Shown here: positions 31,150 to 41,828 of the stretch, one piece after another | Layout: each line of letters starts with the position of its first letter | How positions within the stretch are numbered: the first letter of the stretch is position 1 | Source of the DNA: Geobacter sp. | GTDB lineage: Bacteria; Desulfobacterota; Desulfuromonadia; Geobacterales; Pseudopelobacteraceae | Length of the DNA stretch: 64,000 bases | Direction of reading: 5' to 3' | Assembly: GCA_025360785.1 (NCBI GenBank) | Contig: JANYBN010000014.1 | Location: forward strand, 33,704 to 97,703 | The notes under the pieces: model-generated | Database searches by the model: none | The model's input: only the letters and a program-made list of their open reading frames with translations | Told to the model about the DNA's origin: nothing | Translations under genes and position numbers: made by a program

Positions 31150-32187
31150 ATGGAGATTACTGTGAATCCACGTTTACCAGCAGAATGGGAAATTCAAGAT
31201 GGCGTACTGATGGCCTGGCCGCATGAAGGAACTGATTGGGCCTACATGCTGGATGATGTACGTCCGGTCTTTGCTGAGATTATACGGCATATTACCCGCT
31301 TTGAACGGGTGCTTCTGACTGCACCACATGCGGCCCCTGCGACAGATTATCTCGGCAATGCCGGCGTGGACATGACAAAGGTCACCATCTGTGAAATTCC
31401 GAACAATGACACCTGGTCGCGTGATTTCGGTCCTCTTACCGTAATCTATAATAACAAGCCGACTCTGCTGGATTTCGGATTCAACGGTTGGGGGCTCAAA
31501 TTTCCGGCAAATTTTGACAACCAGATTTCCAAAGGATTAAAGCAATATGGGCTGCTGCTTCCTAATCTGAACACAATCGGGTTGGTTATGGAGGGGGGCA
31601 GCATTGAAAGCGATGGTCTCGGCACAATTCTGACTACGGCAGAATGCCTGCTCTCGCCAAATCGCAATCCTCAGTTGGATAAGAGCGAGATTGAGCAGGC
31701 GCTGGCCTCACTTGTCGGAGCCAAGCGCGTACTCTGGCTTAATCATGGCAGTCTGGCCGGAGATGATACCGACTCCCATGTTGACACACTGGCCCGGATC
31801 TGTCCGGACAATACCATCATCTATCAGGCTTGTGACCACCCGCTGGATGAGCATTTTGAACCGCTTAAACTGATGGAGCGGGAACTTCAATCATTCACTG
31901 CGCCGGACTGTTCCCCATACAAACTGATTCCACTGCCATGGCCAAAGGCGCGTTTTGACGAGCAGGCCCACAGGCTTCCTGCCACTTACGCCAATTTCCT
32001 GATTATCAACGGTGCGGTACTGGTACCGACCTATCGTGATCCGGAAAATGACAATGTCGCTCTGGAGCGAATAGCGCTGGCTTTTCCAGGCCGTGAAACC
32101 ATAGGCATTGACTGCCTACCGCTGCTTGAACAGCACGGCTCACTGCACTGCATAACGATGCAGCTTCCTCAGGGAGTCATGGCATGA
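31150..32187 (+). CDS. aguA: Agmatine deiminase
   Basis: Converts agmatine to N-carbamoylputrescine and ammonia in putrescine synthesis. The 345-residue length fits. The family motifs are WEIQDGVLMAWPHEGTDW, NNDTWSRDFGPL, VMEGGSIESDGLGT, LAGDDTDSHVDTLA with the catalytic His, and the nucleophile Cys near the C terminus in GSLHCITMQLPQG. Its last bases ATGA start aguB, so the two enzymes are translated together. Start ATG at 31150 has GGAG overlapping; a GTG twelve bases later is the alternative. An arginine decarboxylase to make agmatine is not in this window. Confidence 0.96.
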   Translation: MEITVNPRLPAEWEIQDGVLMAWPHEGTDWAYMLDDVRPVFAEIIRHITRFERVLLTAPHAAPATDYLGNAGVDMTKVTICEIPNNDTWSRDFGPLTVIYNNKPTLLDFGFNGWGLKFPANFDNQISKGLKQYGLLLPNLNTIGLVMEGGSIESDGLGTILTTAECLLSPNRNPQLDKSEIEQALASLVGAKRVLWLNHGSLAGDDTDSHVDTLARICPDNTIIYQACDHPLDEHFEPLKLMERELQSFTAPDCSPYKLIPLPWPKARFDEQAHRLPATYANFLIINGAVLVPTYRDPENDNVALERIALAFPGRETIGIDCLPLLEQHGSLHCITMQLPQGVMA

Positions 32188-33068
32188 CATCACTCAAGGT
32201 CGCTTTGATTCAGCAAAGCTGTACTAGTCGCCGAGATGACAATCTTGGCAAAACAGCGCAAATGGTCAGACAGGCGGCGCAATCCGGCGCACAGCTTGTA
32301 GTGTTGCAGGAATTACACACTTCCACCTATTTCTGCCAGGTTGAGTCCCCTGCCCTGTTTGATCTGGCCGAACCAATCCCCGGACCTTCTACTGAAACCT
32401 TAGGAAAACTGGCCGAAGAGCTGAGTGTGGTAATTGTCGCGTCACTGTTCGAGCGCCGTGCCGCCGGTCTTTATCATAATACGGCGGTAGTATTTGAAAA
32501 AGATGGTTCTATTGCCGGGGTCTACCGCAAGATGCACATTCCGGATGATCCCGGATTCTATGAAAAATTCTATTTTACACCGGGTGATCTCGGTTTCAAT
32601 CCGATCAAAACCTCAGTCGGCACCCTGGGAGTGTTGGTCTGCTGGGATCAATGGTACCCTGAAGCCGCCCGTCTGATGGCTCTGGCAGGAGCGGATCTGC
32701 TGATCTACCCGACCGCCATCGGCTGGGATCCGGACGATTCCGTTGAAGAACAGCGGCGCCAGTATGATGCATGGGTTACCGTACAGCGCGGACACGCAGT
32801 TGCAAACGGCCTGCCGGTTCTGGCAGTTAACCGGGTCGGTTTTGAAAGTTCACTGCAGCAACCGGACATCGGCACCAAATTCTGGGGCGGCAGTTTTGCG
32901 ACCGGGCCGCAAGGAGAAATTCTCGCGGAAGCATCAAGGGAAAACGAAGAGATTATCGAGGTGGAGATTGATCTTACAAGGAGTGAAGAGGTGCGCCGCA
33001 TCTGGCCTTTTCTGCGCGACCGAAGGATTGATGAGTACGGAGATTTGTTGAAGCGGTACAGAGACTGA
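32184..33068 (+). CDS. aguB: N-carbamoylputrescine amidase
   Basis: A nitrilase-superfamily enzyme that hydrolyses N-carbamoylputrescine to putrescine, CO2 and ammonia, the step after AguA. The Glu-Lys-Cys triad is visible: Glu in VVLQELHTSTYFCQ, Lys in YRKMHIPDDPGFYEKFYF and Cys in LGVLVCWDQWYPEAARL. The length of 294 residues matches AguB. The start overlaps the aguA stop in ATGA. A hairpin terminator follows at 33127-33156. Confidence 0.96.
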   Translation: MTSLKVALIQQSCTSRRDDNLGKTAQMVRQAAQSGAQLVVLQELHTSTYFCQVESPALFDLAEPIPGPSTETLGKLAEELSVVIVASLFERRAAGLYHNTAVVFEKDGSIAGVYRKMHIPDDPGFYEKFYFTPGDLGFNPIKTSVGTLGVLVCWDQWYPEAARLMALAGADLLIYPTAIGWDPDDSVEEQRRQYDAWVTVQRGHAVANGLPVLAVNRVGFESSLQQPDIGTKFWGGSFATGPQGEILAEASRENEEIIEVEIDLTRSEEVRRIWPFLRDRRIDEYGDLLKRYRD

Positions 33069-33126
33069 AACATTCGGTCAGGCTCTGCCGGAGGATTACC
33101 TGAAGGTATTTAAAGCTGTGTAATAA

Positions 33127-33156
33127 AATGGCCTTCCGCTCATGCGGAAGGCCATT
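33127..33156. terminator. Bidirectional terminator between aguB and der
   Basis: AATGGCCTTCCGC and its exact complement flank a 4-nt loop. On minus the hairpin is followed by TTTTATTA, a good rho-independent end for the der transcript. On plus the tail is weaker. Confidence 0.85.
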
Positions 33157-33177
33157 AATCATCCGTATTCAGGAAGA

Positions 33178-34536
33178 TTATTTTGAGGAATGATCCGCGC
33201 CACCCTTGCTGCGAGAGGTGTCGGTTTTATCCCTGCCACGGAACATCAGCCGCAAAGGCACCCCGTCGAAACCGAACGCTTCGCGGAATTTGTTGATAAG
33301 GTAGCGTTCATATGAATAATGGATATTTTCCGGCTGATTGGTGAAGATGACAAACGCCGGCGGCCTGGTTGCAACCTGGGTGGCAAAATAGAACTTTACC
33401 CTGCGACCATGTGACAGCGGGGCATGGTGGGATTCGATGGCATCGGTAAACACATGTACAAGCTCCGATGTTGTAACGCGGCGACAGAACTGCGCCATAA
33501 CTTCGTCAACGGTGGCGATGATCTTTCCGGAACGCTGGCCGGTTTTGGCGGAAACACACACGATCGGAGCATACGCCAGATATTTGAAACCATCCCTGAT
33601 TTTGGCGATGTAGATTCCGAGAGTGGCATTATCCTTTTCAAGCAGATCCCACTTATTGATGACAAATACGCACCCTTTACCGGCTTCATGAATATATCCG
33701 GCAATACGCTCGTCCTGCTCGGTCACTCCATCTTCGGCGTCAATCACCATCAGCACCACATCGGCGCGTTCGATACTGCGCAGTGCATCACAGACGCTGT
33801 ACTTTTCTAGCTTTTCAGTGGTTTTTCCCTTGCGGCGAATACCGGCTGTATCGATCAGAACGTACGGCTTTTTGTTACAGGTAAAGGGGGTATCAACCGA
33901 ATCGCGGGTTGTACCGGCGGTAGGGTTTGCCACGACCCTCTCAAAACCGAGCAGACGGTTGACCAGCGATGACTTGCCGACGTTCGGACGCCCCACCACG
34001 GCGATACGGGTGACATTCTCTTCAGGATCGGCAACGTCAGCCGGTGGGAATACATCCATTATATGTTCGACAAGATCGATGACGCCGCGATTATGCTCTG
34101 CTGAAATGGTGTACAGCTCCCCGATTCCGAGGGAATAGAATTCAGCCGATTCATTCTCCAGTTTTTCGCCATCAACTTTATTAACTACGAAGAACACCGG
34201 TTTTTTTACGCGCCTCAACATCTCGGCAACTTCAATATCCGCCGGAGTAAGGCCGCTTCTGGCATCCATCATGAAAATAATGACATCGGCCTCCTCGATC
34301 GCAAGGCGTGATTGCTCGCGCATCTGCTGCAGCAGGCGGTTTTCGGTTACCGGCTCGAATCCTCCGGTATCGATAAGAATGAACGGCTTATCAAAGCGGG
34401 TAATGTTGGCGTAGTTGCGGTCACGGGTAACACCAGGGGTGTCATCGACAATTGCGCGACGATGTCCCAGCAGACGGTTAAAAAGGGTTGATTTGCCGAC
34501 ATTTGGACGGCCGACGATCGCTACTAAAGGTTTCAT
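33178..34536 (-). CDS. der: Ribosome biogenesis GTPase Der (EngA)
   Basis: An essential double-GTPase for 50S ribosome assembly, 452 residues. The two G domains are clear: [14 protein letters not shown] with [15 protein letters not shown] and NKVD; then [14 protein letters not shown] with [16 protein letters not shown] and NKWD. The C-terminal KH-like domain contains [40 protein letters not shown] (read in parts). Der ends in a Lys/Ser tail ([11 protein letters not shown]). The start overlaps the stop of era by four bases (ATGA). Confidence 0.97.
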   Translation of the reverse strand: MKPLVAIVGRPNVGKSTLFNRLLGHRRAIVDDTPGVTRDRNYANITRFDKPFILIDTGGFEPVTENRLLQQMREQSRLAIEEADVIIFMMDARSGLTPADIEVAEMLRRVKKPVFFVVNKVDGEKLENESAEFYSLGIGELYTISAEHNRGVIDLVEHIMDVFPPADVADPEENVTRIAVVGRPNVGKSSLVNRLLGFERVVANPTAGTTRDSVDTPFTCNKKPYVLIDTAGIRRKGKTTEKLEKYSVCDALRSIERADVVLMVIDAEDGVTEQDERIAGYIHEAGKGCVFVINKWDLLEKDNATLGIYIAKIRDGFKYLAYAPIVCVSAKTGQRSGKIIATVDEVMAQFCRRVTTSELVHVFTDAIESHHAPLSHGRRVKFYFATQVATRPPAFVIFTNQPENIHYSYERYLINKFREAFGFDGVPLRLMFRGRDKTDTSRSKGGADHSSK

Positions 34537-35423
34537 TCGTATCCCAGTTCTCTCAATTTAGACGGTCGTTCGCTCCAGTTTTCAACAACCTTGACGAACA
34601 GTTCCAGATATATTTTAGTATCAAGCAGGCGCTCGATATCCTGTCGGGCCTGAGTACCTATTTTCTTCAGCATCTCACCCTTCGAACCGATTATAATCCC
34701 CTTCTGGGTAGCCCGTTCGATCATAATGGCTGCCGCAATAGCAATGACGCCATTCTCCCGCTCGATGAAGCTCTCCACAACGACCGCTGTCGAATACGGC
34801 ACCTCGTCACGGGTCAAGCGGAATACCTTTTCGCGGATCATCTCTGCCACGATGAATTTTTCCGGCATATCGGTCAGAATATCATCAGGGAACATCGCCG
34901 GCCCCTCAGGAAGGTAACCGCTGACGACCGAAACCAGATGATCGACCCCGTCATTGCGACCAGCTGATATCGGCACGATTTCCTTGAACGGATGAAGCGC
35001 AGCCCAGTCGGTAATTTTTTTCAGCATCTGATTCTTGTCGGAGAGCAGATCGATCTTGTTGATGACCAACACTACCGGAATCTTTACCTTGCCAAGGACA
35101 TCCTGAATAAAAGCGGGGTCGGCTGCAGTGGTGGCTTCAACAACCAGCATCAGAAGATCCACGCCGCTGATCGCCGAACGGGCCACATCCACCATGCTCC
35201 GGTTCAGCCGGGAGTGGCCGCTGTGGATACCGGGGGTATCGATGAACACAATCTGACCGCCGGGGATGTTGTGAATCCCCTGAATCCGGTTGCGTGTAGT
35301 CTGCGGCTTGTCGGACGTGATGACGATTTTTTCGCCGATGATGCTGTTAAGGAGTGTCGATTTGCCGACATTCGGACGACCGATAATTGAGACGAAACCT
35401 GAGGTAAACTTTTCTTTATTCAT
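34533..35423 (-). CDS. era: GTPase Era
   Basis: A 296-residue GTPase that binds the 3' end of 16S rRNA in 30S assembly. G-domain motifs are [29 protein letters not shown] and NKIDLL. The C-terminal KH domain has [30 protein letters not shown], the VIGxxGxxIK-type RNA loop. I start at the ATG at 35423 ([15 protein letters not shown]), the usual family start. The track start at 35468 runs back over the glnS stop. An in-frame ATG at 35438 is also possible. Coupled to der downstream. Confidence 0.95.
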   Translation of the reverse strand: MNKEKFTSGFVSIIGRPNVGKSTLLNSIIGEKIVITSDKPQTTRNRIQGIHNIPGGQIVFIDTPGIHSGHSRLNRSMVDVARSAISGVDLLMLVVEATTAADPAFIQDVLGKVKIPVVLVINKIDLLSDKNQMLKKITDWAALHPFKEIVPISAGRNDGVDHLVSVVSGYLPEGPAMFPDDILTDMPEKFIVAEMIREKVFRLTRDEVPYSTAVVVESFIERENGVIAIAAAIMIERATQKGIIIGSKGEMLKKIGTQARQDIERLLDTKIYLELFVKVVENWSERPSKLRELGYE

Positions 35424-35449
35424 GTGGTTAAGCACCATTCCTTCATGTT

Positions 35450-37132
35450 TTACTTCTTGGTAGTCCATACGTCACGCAAGGTGACAATACGATTAAAAAC
35501 GAGCTTGCCTGGTTGTGAATCTTTGGGATCCTGACGGAAATACCCCATGCGCTCGAATTGATAACGGGTTTCGATATCCGCTCCGGCAAGCGATGTCTCA
35601 AGCTTGCACTCAAGCAGCGTTTCAACTGAGCCGGGATTCAGAAACTGCTTGTAGTCGATCCCGCCACGGTCAGGGCTCGGATCGCTAAAGAGCCGGTCGA
35701 ACAACCGCACTTCGGCGGTTACGGCATGGGCGGCGGAAACCCAGTGAATGACCCCTTTGACCTTGCGGCCATCGGCGGTGTGTATACCCTCACGTGACGC
35801 GGGATCATACTCACCGTGCAGTTCCACTATATTTCCCTGTTCGTCTTTGACAGCTCCGGTACATTTTACAATATAGCCGTTGCGCAGCTTAACCTCGCCA
35901 CCAACAGACAGGCGATGGAAGCCTTTGCTCGGGGTCTCCATGAAATCATCGGCATCAATCCAGATTTCACGGGTGAAATAGATAGAACGACTTCCCATCT
36001 CAGGTTTTTGCGGGTGATTGGCAGCCTGCATCTCTTCGGACTGGCCGGCCGGATAATTGTCGATTACCAGCTTGATCGGCCGGAGAACCGCCATGGCCCG
36101 AGGCGCCGACTCATTAAGGTCGGCGCGAACACATTCTTCCAGAATCGACACATCGATCCACGAATCGCTGCGGCCGACACCGATCAGTTCGCAAAAAGCC
36201 CGTACCGCCGCCGGAGGGTAGCCACGCCGCCTGATTCCCGCCAGAGTCGGCATACGCGGATCATCCCAACCGCTGACAGTGCCGAGTTGCACCAACTCCT
36301 GCAGTTTACGCTTGCTCATCACCGTATAGGTCAGATTCAGCCGCGCAAATTCATACTGCCGCGGCCGCGCCGGCACCGGCAGGTTGTCCAGAAACCATTC
36401 GTAAAGTGGCTTGTGGGATTCAAACTCCAGCGTGCAGATCGAGTGAGTTATCCCCTCGATGGCATCGGTCTGGCCATGGGCAAAATCGTACATCGGGTAT
36501 ATTTTCCAGGCATCGCCGACATGCGGATGCGGAACATGCAGTATCCGGTAGAGAACCGGATCGCGCAGACTCATATTGGGCGAAGCCATGTCGATCTTGG
36601 CCCGCAGCACGCGAGTGCCGTCCGGAAATTCTCCGGCACGCATCCGGCTGAACAGGTCAAGATTTTCTTCTACAGAACGACTGCGAAACGGGCTCTCTTT
36701 TCCAGGCTCTGTCAACGTACCGCGATAGGCGCGAATCTCATCGCCGCTCAAATCCTCCACATACGCTTTGCCCTGTTCGATCAGATACACCGCCCACTGG
36801 TACAGCTGCTCAAAATTGTCGGAGGCGTAATAGAGATGCTCACCCCAATCAAAGCCGAGCCAGCGAACACTCTCCTTGATCGAGTCGATGTATTCCTGCT
36901 CTTCCTTGGCCGGGTTGGTATCATCAAAACGGAGGTGGCAGCGTCCGCCGAATTCACGGGCCAGCCCGAAATTGATGCAGATCGACTTGGCGTGACCGAT
37001 ATGAAGATAGCCGTTCGGTTCAGGTGGAAAGCGGGTCACGACGCTGCTGTGTTTGCCGCTCTTCAAATCCTCGTCAATTATGGTTTTGAGGAAATTATTG
37101 GATGTAGCTGCCGCTTGCTCAGAACTGGTCAT
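35450..37132 (-). CDS. glnS: Glutaminyl-tRNA synthetase
   Basis: A class I synthetase that charges tRNA-Gln directly. Class I motifs HIGH (in [16 protein letters not shown]) and MSK (in [13 protein letters not shown]) are present, with the GlnRS insert [19 protein letters not shown] and the C-terminal beta-barrel anticodon domains. I start at ATG 37132, which has GAGG five bases before it and gives [15 protein letters not shown] (560 residues, close to the E. coli protein). The track start extends into miaB. It lies 22 bp after miaB. A GlnS-type enzyme means this organism need not rely only on the GatCAB route for Gln-tRNA. Confidence 0.96.
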   Translation of the reverse strand: MTSSEQAAATSNNFLKTIIDEDLKSGKHSSVVTRFPPEPNGYLHIGHAKSICINFGLAREFGGRCHLRFDDTNPAKEEQEYIDSIKESVRWLGFDWGEHLYYASDNFEQLYQWAVYLIEQGKAYVEDLSGDEIRAYRGTLTEPGKESPFRSRSVEENLDLFSRMRAGEFPDGTRVLRAKIDMASPNMSLRDPVLYRILHVPHPHVGDAWKIYPMYDFAHGQTDAIEGITHSICTLEFESHKPLYEWFLDNLPVPARPRQYEFARLNLTYTVMSKRKLQELVQLGTVSGWDDPRMPTLAGIRRRGYPPAAVRAFCELIGVGRSDSWIDVSILEECVRADLNESAPRAMAVLRPIKLVIDNYPAGQSEEMQAANHPQKPEMGSRSIYFTREIWIDADDFMETPSKGFHRLSVGGEVKLRNGYIVKCTGAVKDEQGNIVELHGEYDPASREGIHTADGRKVKGVIHWVSAAHAVTAEVRLFDRLFSDPSPDRGGIDYKQFLNPGSVETLLECKLETSLAGADIETRYQFERMGYFRQDPKDSQPGKLVFNRIVTLRDVWTTKK

Positions 37133-37154
37133 GATAACCTCGTGAATAAATGTT

Positions 37155-38468
37155 TCATAGCTCTCCCAGGAACGAGTTCGGGTAGGCTTTGGTGATTTTG
37201 ACCTCGGCAAAACTGCCGATCAGGGAGCTGTCACCGCTAAAGTTTACGATACGACCGATATCAGCCTTGCCGGAAATCTGGCCGGGAAGCTTTCCCTCAC
37301 CTTCGACCAGCACGGTCATCACGCTGCCGATAAACGGCTGGCAGATCTCCATGGTATGGCGACGCTGCAACTCCATCAACCGGTCAAGACGTGCCATTTT
37401 TACTGCCTTTGGCAGATCGTCACTCAACTCCGCCGCTTTGGTGCCGGGGCGCGGCGAGTAGACAAATGAAAACAGGTCGATGTAGCGCACCTCTTCCATC
37501 AGAGAGAGTGTCTGATCAAAATCCGCATCGGTTTCGCCGGGAAAGCCGACGATAATGTCGCCGGTAACAACGATATCCGGGCGAATTGCCTTGAGCTTGT
37601 GGACCTTATCAAGATAGGAATCACGGGTATAGCCGCGCCCCATCAGCTTCAGAACGGCATCACTTCCCGACTGCGCCGGCAGATGTATCTGGCCGCTCAG
37701 CTTGGGAACATCACCAAAACAGGCGATCAGCTCGTCCGACATATCCTTGGGATGAGACGTGGTAAAACGGATACGGTCGATCCCGGAAATTTCGGCAACC
37801 TGGCGAATCAGTTCGGCAAAGGTCGGTTCACGTTCGGTTTTAAGACCGTACGAGTTGACGTTCTGGCCGAGCAGGATGACTTCTCTGACCCCTTCATTCG
37901 CCAACTGTCTGACTTCAATCAGAATATCCGCCGAGCGGCGGCTGATTTCGCGGCCACGGACATAAGGAACGATGCAGTACGAACAGAAGTTGTCACACCC
38001 CTGCATGACCGTCACAAAGCGCGAGAGACGTGACTCACCTTTGATTGTTGGAAACAGGTCCAGACGCTGATCGTTATCGATAAAGGTCGTCTCGGAACGG
38101 CGTTCACCACGCTCGGCACCGCGCACCATATCCGGCAGCAGGTGCAGATTGTGGGTGCCGATCACCAGATCAAGGTAGGGAAGCTTGCGAAGGAGTTCTT
38201 CTCCCTCCTGCTGGGCCACGCAGCCACCGACCGCAATAATCTGCTTTTTGCCGTCCCGTTTGTAAATACGCAGATTGGCGAGCCGACGGTAAACCTTTTC
38301 CTCTGCCCCGCCCCGCACACTGCAGGTGTTGAGCAGGATCATATCAGACGAGGCCGGATCGTTAGTCGGCGCATACCCGAGGTCAGCCAGCATCGTGACG
38401 ATTCGCTCCGAATCGTTCACATTCATCTGGCAACCGAAGGTTTCTATGTAAAGGAGTTTATCAAGCAT
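37155..38468 (-). CDS. miaB: tRNA-2-methylthio-N6-dimethylallyladenosine synthase
   Basis: A radical SAM methylthiotransferase that modifies A37 of tRNAs reading codons beginning with U. The N-terminal UPF0004 domain has three cluster cysteines ([25 protein letters not shown]). The radical SAM motif CxxxCxxC is in [18 protein letters not shown], and a C-terminal TRAM domain ends the 437-residue protein. I start at the ATG at 38468 ([16 protein letters not shown]); the track's longer start adds 14 unlikely residues. First gene of the miaB-glnS-era-der run. Confidence 0.96.
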   Translation of the reverse strand: MLDKLLYIETFGCQMNVNDSERIVTMLADLGYAPTNDPASSDMILLNTCSVRGGAEEKVYRRLANLRIYKRDGKKQIIAVGGCVAQQEGEELLRKLPYLDLVIGTHNLHLLPDMVRGAERGERRSETTFIDNDQRLDLFPTIKGESRLSRFVTVMQGCDNFCSYCIVPYVRGREISRRSADILIEVRQLANEGVREVILLGQNVNSYGLKTEREPTFAELIRQVAEISGIDRIRFTTSHPKDMSDELIACFGDVPKLSGQIHLPAQSGSDAVLKLMGRGYTRDSYLDKVHKLKAIRPDIVVTGDIIVGFPGETDADFDQTLSLMEEVRYIDLFSFVYSPRPGTKAAELSDDLPKAVKMARLDRLMELQRRHTMEICQPFIGSVMTVLVEGEGKLPGQISGKADIGRIVNFSGDSSLIGSFAEVKITKAYPNSFLGEL

Positions 38469-38620
38469 AGAGGGTCTAACTTTATACGCGACAAGTACTG
38501 ATAAAGTCAACAGAATTGGCTTTCGGAGCCTGGGTCGCTACTTTTACTGAAACTTGACAAATGACTTATCTGAAACGTATTGTCTGGAAGGAATTGATTT
38601 CTTCAACGGGATGAGAGCTG

Positions 38621-39310
38621 ATGATGATTATCGACTGGAACAACATAGACACCGTACTTCTTGATATGGATGGCACTATCCTGGATCGCCATTTTGACGA
38701 CCACTTCTGGCTGGAGCATGTGCCGGCACGATGGTCCCAGCGTAACCACACGACGCTTGAATACGCCAAAGAACACCTGTACAGCCTGTTCCGCAGCCAG
38801 GAAAACACCCTTAACTGGACCGACCTTGATTACTGGTCTGATCGCCTCAGACTTGACATTCCGGTACTCAAACAGGAAATTGAGCACCTGATCGCCGTCC
38901 ATCCCCATGTGGTCGAGTTTCTGCTGTTCCTGAAACATGCCGGCAAAACGGTCTGGCTGGTCACTAATGCCCACTCTAAAACACTCGATCTGAAGATGAA
39001 AAACACCCGCATCGGTCCATATTTTGACGGCATTATTTCTGCCCATCAGGTCGGATTACCAAAGGAAGACGAACGTTTTTGGGGGAAGTTGCAGAATTAT
39101 ATCAGCTACGATCCGGAACGGACCCTGCTGGGAGAGGACAGCGAAACGAACCTGACAACCGCACAAAGTTATTCGATTCGCTATCTTATCTATATCAGCC
39201 GCTACAGCTCAAAGATCGAACCGCGTCTGTCAGAATATTTTCCTACAATTGACTACTTAAACAGACTTATCCCGGAAAAAGGAAGCAGCTGCATTACTAT
39301 CCGGCAATAA
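38621..39310 (+). CDS. yrfG: HAD-family 5'-nucleotidase, YrfG-like
   Basis: A 229-residue haloacid-dehalogenase hydrolase closely resembling E. coli YrfG, which removes phosphate from GMP and IMP. Motif I is VLLDMDGTILDRHFDDHFW; YrfG-type stretches follow, such as NTLNWTDLDYWSDRL and LVTNAHSKTLDLKM; motif III Lys is in VGLPKEDERFW. In motif IV the usual DDSE is GEDSE, so one metal-ligand Asp is a Glu, a conservative change. Start ATG-ATG at 38621. A stand-alone gene ending at the hairpin at 39317. Divergent from miaB. Confidence 0.85.
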   Translation: MMIIDWNNIDTVLLDMDGTILDRHFDDHFWLEHVPARWSQRNHTTLEYAKEHLYSLFRSQENTLNWTDLDYWSDRLRLDIPVLKQEIEHLIAVHPHVVEFLLFLKHAGKTVWLVTNAHSKTLDLKMKNTRIGPYFDGIISAHQVGLPKEDERFWGKLQNYISYDPERTLLGEDSETNLTTAQSYSIRYLIYISRYSSKIEPRLSEYFPTIDYLNRLIPEKGSSCITIRQ

Positions 39311-39316
39311 AAAACC

Positions 39317-39345
39317 GGCGGCTGATATCATCCTGATCAGCCGCC
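39317..39345. terminator. Bidirectional terminator between yrfG and the YtxH gene
   Basis: GGCGGCTGAT (39317-39326) and ATCAGCCGCC (39336-39345) form a 10-bp stem. On minus it is followed by GGTTTTTTATT, a clear rho-independent end for the YtxH gene. On plus it can also end yrfG. Confidence 0.85.
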
Positions 39346-39373
39346 AGTCTTTGAAATATATTGAAAATATTTA

Positions 39374-39715
39374 CTACATCCTTCTCAGTATCGTCCTGAA
39401 CTTTTCCAGTTTCGAGGCACCCTCCTCTATCAACCGGATCAGGTCCTTACGGGCGCTGCCCGCCGCATCCTTACCGGTTTCCAGCAGATCATCGGTCTTC
39501 TCACTGATCGCCTCAACCAGATTCGATACATTGGCGGCAAGATCATCAACTACCTCATCAGCACGGTTGCGGGCTTTCTTTGAATATCTGAAAATGTCTT
39601 TTCTCGTTTTACATCCCGATTGAGGGGCATACAGAAGAGCCAGGCCAGCCCCGATGATCCCGCCTGCACATACCAGTAAAGCCGCAGCAGCGATTTTTTT
39701 ATCCTTGTCTTCCAT
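39374..39715 (-). CDS. YtxH-domain small membrane-anchored protein
   Basis: A 113-residue protein of the YtxH/gas-vesicle-like family. One N-terminal membrane segment (IAAAALLVCAGGIIGAGLALLYAPQSG) with the family end LLYAPQSG is followed by KTRKDIF and a long charged helix that probably forms a coiled coil (about 45-113). I start at ATG 39715 with GGGAGG six bases upstream (MEDKDKKIAAAALL); the track start is 24 residues longer and lacks a ribosome site. Family members are linked to stress and envelope functions, but the role is not defined. Single gene with its own terminator. Confidence 0.85.
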   Translation of the reverse strand: MEDKDKKIAAAALLVCAGGIIGAGLALLYAPQSGCKTRKDIFRYSKKARNRADEVVDDLAANVSNLVEAISEKTDDLLETGKDAAGSARKDLIRLIEEGASKLEKFRTILRRM

Positions 39716-39859
39716 CGATGACCTCCCATTTAAATGTAATGTTTCATATTCTACCGCATCTGACGCGAATGACAAGCCCCATACCACTTTATCTTTTCAC
39801 AAAAACTATGTTACAGTTTCAGCATATTTATTATCGATAAAGTCACAAGGACGTGCAGA

Positions 39860-40966
39860 ATGAAAAATACCATCTATGATGTTTTGATAATCGGTGGAGG
39901 TCCGGCTGGCCTTTCGACCGCCTATTTGTGCCACAAACAAGGGCTATCCTATCTTGTGCTTGAATCCGGAAAAGCTATTTTTCAAGGAATTGCGAACACC
40001 TATCCGGAAGGAAAGCTTGTATACGCTTCAAAGCCCAAAGATGCCCCCGATCCTTTCATGGTTGATGAATTGCGCCCGCCAGACAAACCGGTAACGGTGG
40101 AAAGCTACCTGCAATACGTGCAGCATTTTGTTCAGCACGAAAATCTTCATGTTCAAACGGAAGTGGATTTTGAAGACATCAAGGACGAACGGGATGGGCT
40201 GACTGTAGTTACATCCAAAGGTAATTACAAAGGAAAGAAGGTCGTGCTTTCCTTCGGCAGCAATATTCCGCGGGAACTCTCCGTGTATGGAGATGCCAAA
40301 ATGGTTGCCAAAAACGTCGATGATCCAGGCAAATATGTCGGCATTAAAACCCTGGTAATCGGCGGCGGCAATACGGCTGCTGACGTAATCATCAATATTC
40401 TCAAGGCCAAACGAGAGGCCGGAGATACCCACCCGGTCTATTGGGCGCACAAGGCCGAAACGTTTGACGTCAACAAAGAAACCGCTCAACGACTCGGAGA
40501 AGAGATCCTGTTGGGGGGAAATATCCGGCTATTGCCCGGATCGATGCCGCGTATCGGTGAAGTCGATGACCAGGGGGTAGACCGTCTGGTCATCAGGATT
40601 AACGTATTCGAGCAGGCTGATGGCATCGATCTCTACCACGCCTTGAGCTTCCCGATGCATAATGTTATCGCCTGCATCGGATCACAGGGGCCGGTTCCGA
40701 TCTTCGATAAACTGAATATTCAGAGCATTGCCTGCACCTCCGGCGTCTGCAAGATCGCCAAAGAGGGCGATCGTCTGGTACTGCTTTCGTCCGAGTTTGA
40801 ATCGACCAGAAAGGGTGTGTATGTCATCGGAGGAGCAATTTCACCATCCTATATGAAGATCAGCGAAGGAACTATTGCTGAAGAGAAACATCCAAACCTC
40901 ATCTATACCGCCATCAATGATGCGTATTATGTAGTTGAAGCGATCCGCGCAAAACTTGCCTTGTAA
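39860..40966 (+). CDS. FAD/NAD(P)-dependent oxidoreductase, thioredoxin-reductase-like (YpdA type)
   Basis: A 368-residue flavoprotein. The FAD fingerprint VLIIGGGPAGLSTAYLCHKQGL opens the protein and a second dinucleotide fold, LVIGGGNTAADVIINIL, lies at about residue 160. The order and the FQGIANTYPEGKL segment resemble YpdA and related reductases rather than classic TrxB, since no CxxC redox pair sits in the NAD domain. A Cys-x6-Cys near the end (IACTSGVCKIA) might be redox active. The end of the protein, KGVYVIGGAISPSYMKISEGTIAEEKHPNLIY (read in parts), closes the FAD site. Substrate unknown; no operon partner. Confidence 0.85.
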   Translation: MKNTIYDVLIIGGGPAGLSTAYLCHKQGLSYLVLESGKAIFQGIANTYPEGKLVYASKPKDAPDPFMVDELRPPDKPVTVESYLQYVQHFVQHENLHVQTEVDFEDIKDERDGLTVVTSKGNYKGKKVVLSFGSNIPRELSVYGDAKMVAKNVDDPGKYVGIKTLVIGGGNTAADVIINILKAKREAGDTHPVYWAHKAETFDVNKETAQRLGEEILLGGNIRLLPGSMPRIGEVDDQGVDRLVIRINVFEQADGIDLYHALSFPMHNVIACIGSQGPVPIFDKLNIQSIACTSGVCKIAKEGDRLVLLSSEFESTRKGVYVIGGAISPSYMKISEGTIAEEKHPNLIYTAINDAYYVVEAIRAKLAL

Positions 40967-41005
40967 TAACATCCGCCAAAAAGACTATTACAGTCCTGTT
41001 TATTG

Positions 41006-41033
41006 TTGACAATCAACTCACCTCTGCTAATCT
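41006..41033 (+). promoter_or_regulatory. Candidate promoter for the diheme lipoprotein gene
   Basis: TTGACA (41006-41011), 16-bp spacer, TAATCT (41028-41033). It lies 43 bases before the ATG at 41076. Spacing is slightly short. Confidence 0.4.
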
Positions 41034-41075
41034 GTCACTGATTAAAGATTAAGACAGATTGTTATGGAGAGTGCC

Positions 41076-41828
41076 ATGTATACCCTATTAAAGTTGTTGA
41101 TTGTTTCAACGGTTTTTTTTGCACTATCCGCGATGCTAACCGGATGTGGCGAGAAAAGTGAAGAGAATATTCCTGCGGAAAAACTGACGGCATCGGCTGT
41201 AATTTCAGAGATCTCAAGCGGACATGGACATAATGTCGAAATACCCTTTACCGACATTACACCAACGCCAACTGCTGATCTGTTTCAATACCGCAGCAGC
41301 GATAACACCGGTCACTCTCATGTTATTGCACTTTCCAAACAGCAAATGATCGATCTCAATAACGGCATGAGATTAACAGTTATTTCATCCGCTCCAAGCT
41401 CCGGCGCGGCGCATACACACATCTGGAACCTTTTTGGTGGAAATGTTCTATATGATAAAAACTGTTATAACTGCCATACAAATGACAAGCGCGGCCAAGA
41501 CCAGAATAGAATGCAGGCAACTCTCCGCCCATTGTCAGTTGCAAGTCAGATCAGTGCCATTATAAGCCCGGAGTCAGCGCCACCTTCAACTACAGCGGAT
41601 GTTACACCGGACCCTGCGTTCACTCCACCTGCTTTCTTGATGGATGGACCAACTCTGTATTCTAATTATTGCTCCGGCTGTCATGGTTCGCTTACTTCAT
41701 CAACAAAGTTCAACAAGTCTTTTGCTCTGATAAAAGATGCTATCACCAATAACACCGGAGGTATGGCTTCTTTAGGAGCCCTCACCGATGCACAGCTTGA
41801 GGCCATTGCAACTGTTTTAATAAAATAG
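41076..41828 (+). CDS. Diheme c-type cytochrome lipoprotein
   Basis: An exported 250-residue lipoprotein. The signal peptide (YTLLKLLIVSTVFFALSAML) ends in lipobox LTGC. Two heme-binding CxxCH motifs are seen: CYNCH in the middle and CSGCH in the C-terminal third. The latter is part of a normal monoheme domain ending in GGMASLGALTDAQLEAIATVLIK. The N-terminal half has paired His motifs (GHGHNVEIPF, HSHVIALSK, HTHIWN) that could be distal heme ligands or metal sites. I start at ATG 41076 with GGAGA upstream; the track start is four residues longer. A role in extracytoplasmic electron transfer is likely; the partner is unknown. Confidence 0.85.
   Translation: MYTLLKLLIVSTVFFALSAMLTGCGEKSEENIPAEKLTASAVISEISSGHGHNVEIPFTDITPTPTADLFQYRSSDNTGHSHVIALSKQQMIDLNNGMRLTVISSAPSSGAAHTHIWNLFGGNVLYDKNCYNCHTNDKRGQDQNRMQATLRPLSVASQISAIISPESAPPSTTADVTPDPAFTPPAFLMDGPTLYSNYCSGCHGSLTSSTKFNKSFALIKDAITNNTGGMASLGALTDAQLEAIATVLIK

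Noticed and set aside
35816-37195. 459-aa plus-strand ORF
   Set aside because: It lies wholly antisense to glnS, whose class I synthetase motifs are complete. The ORF has no family pattern.
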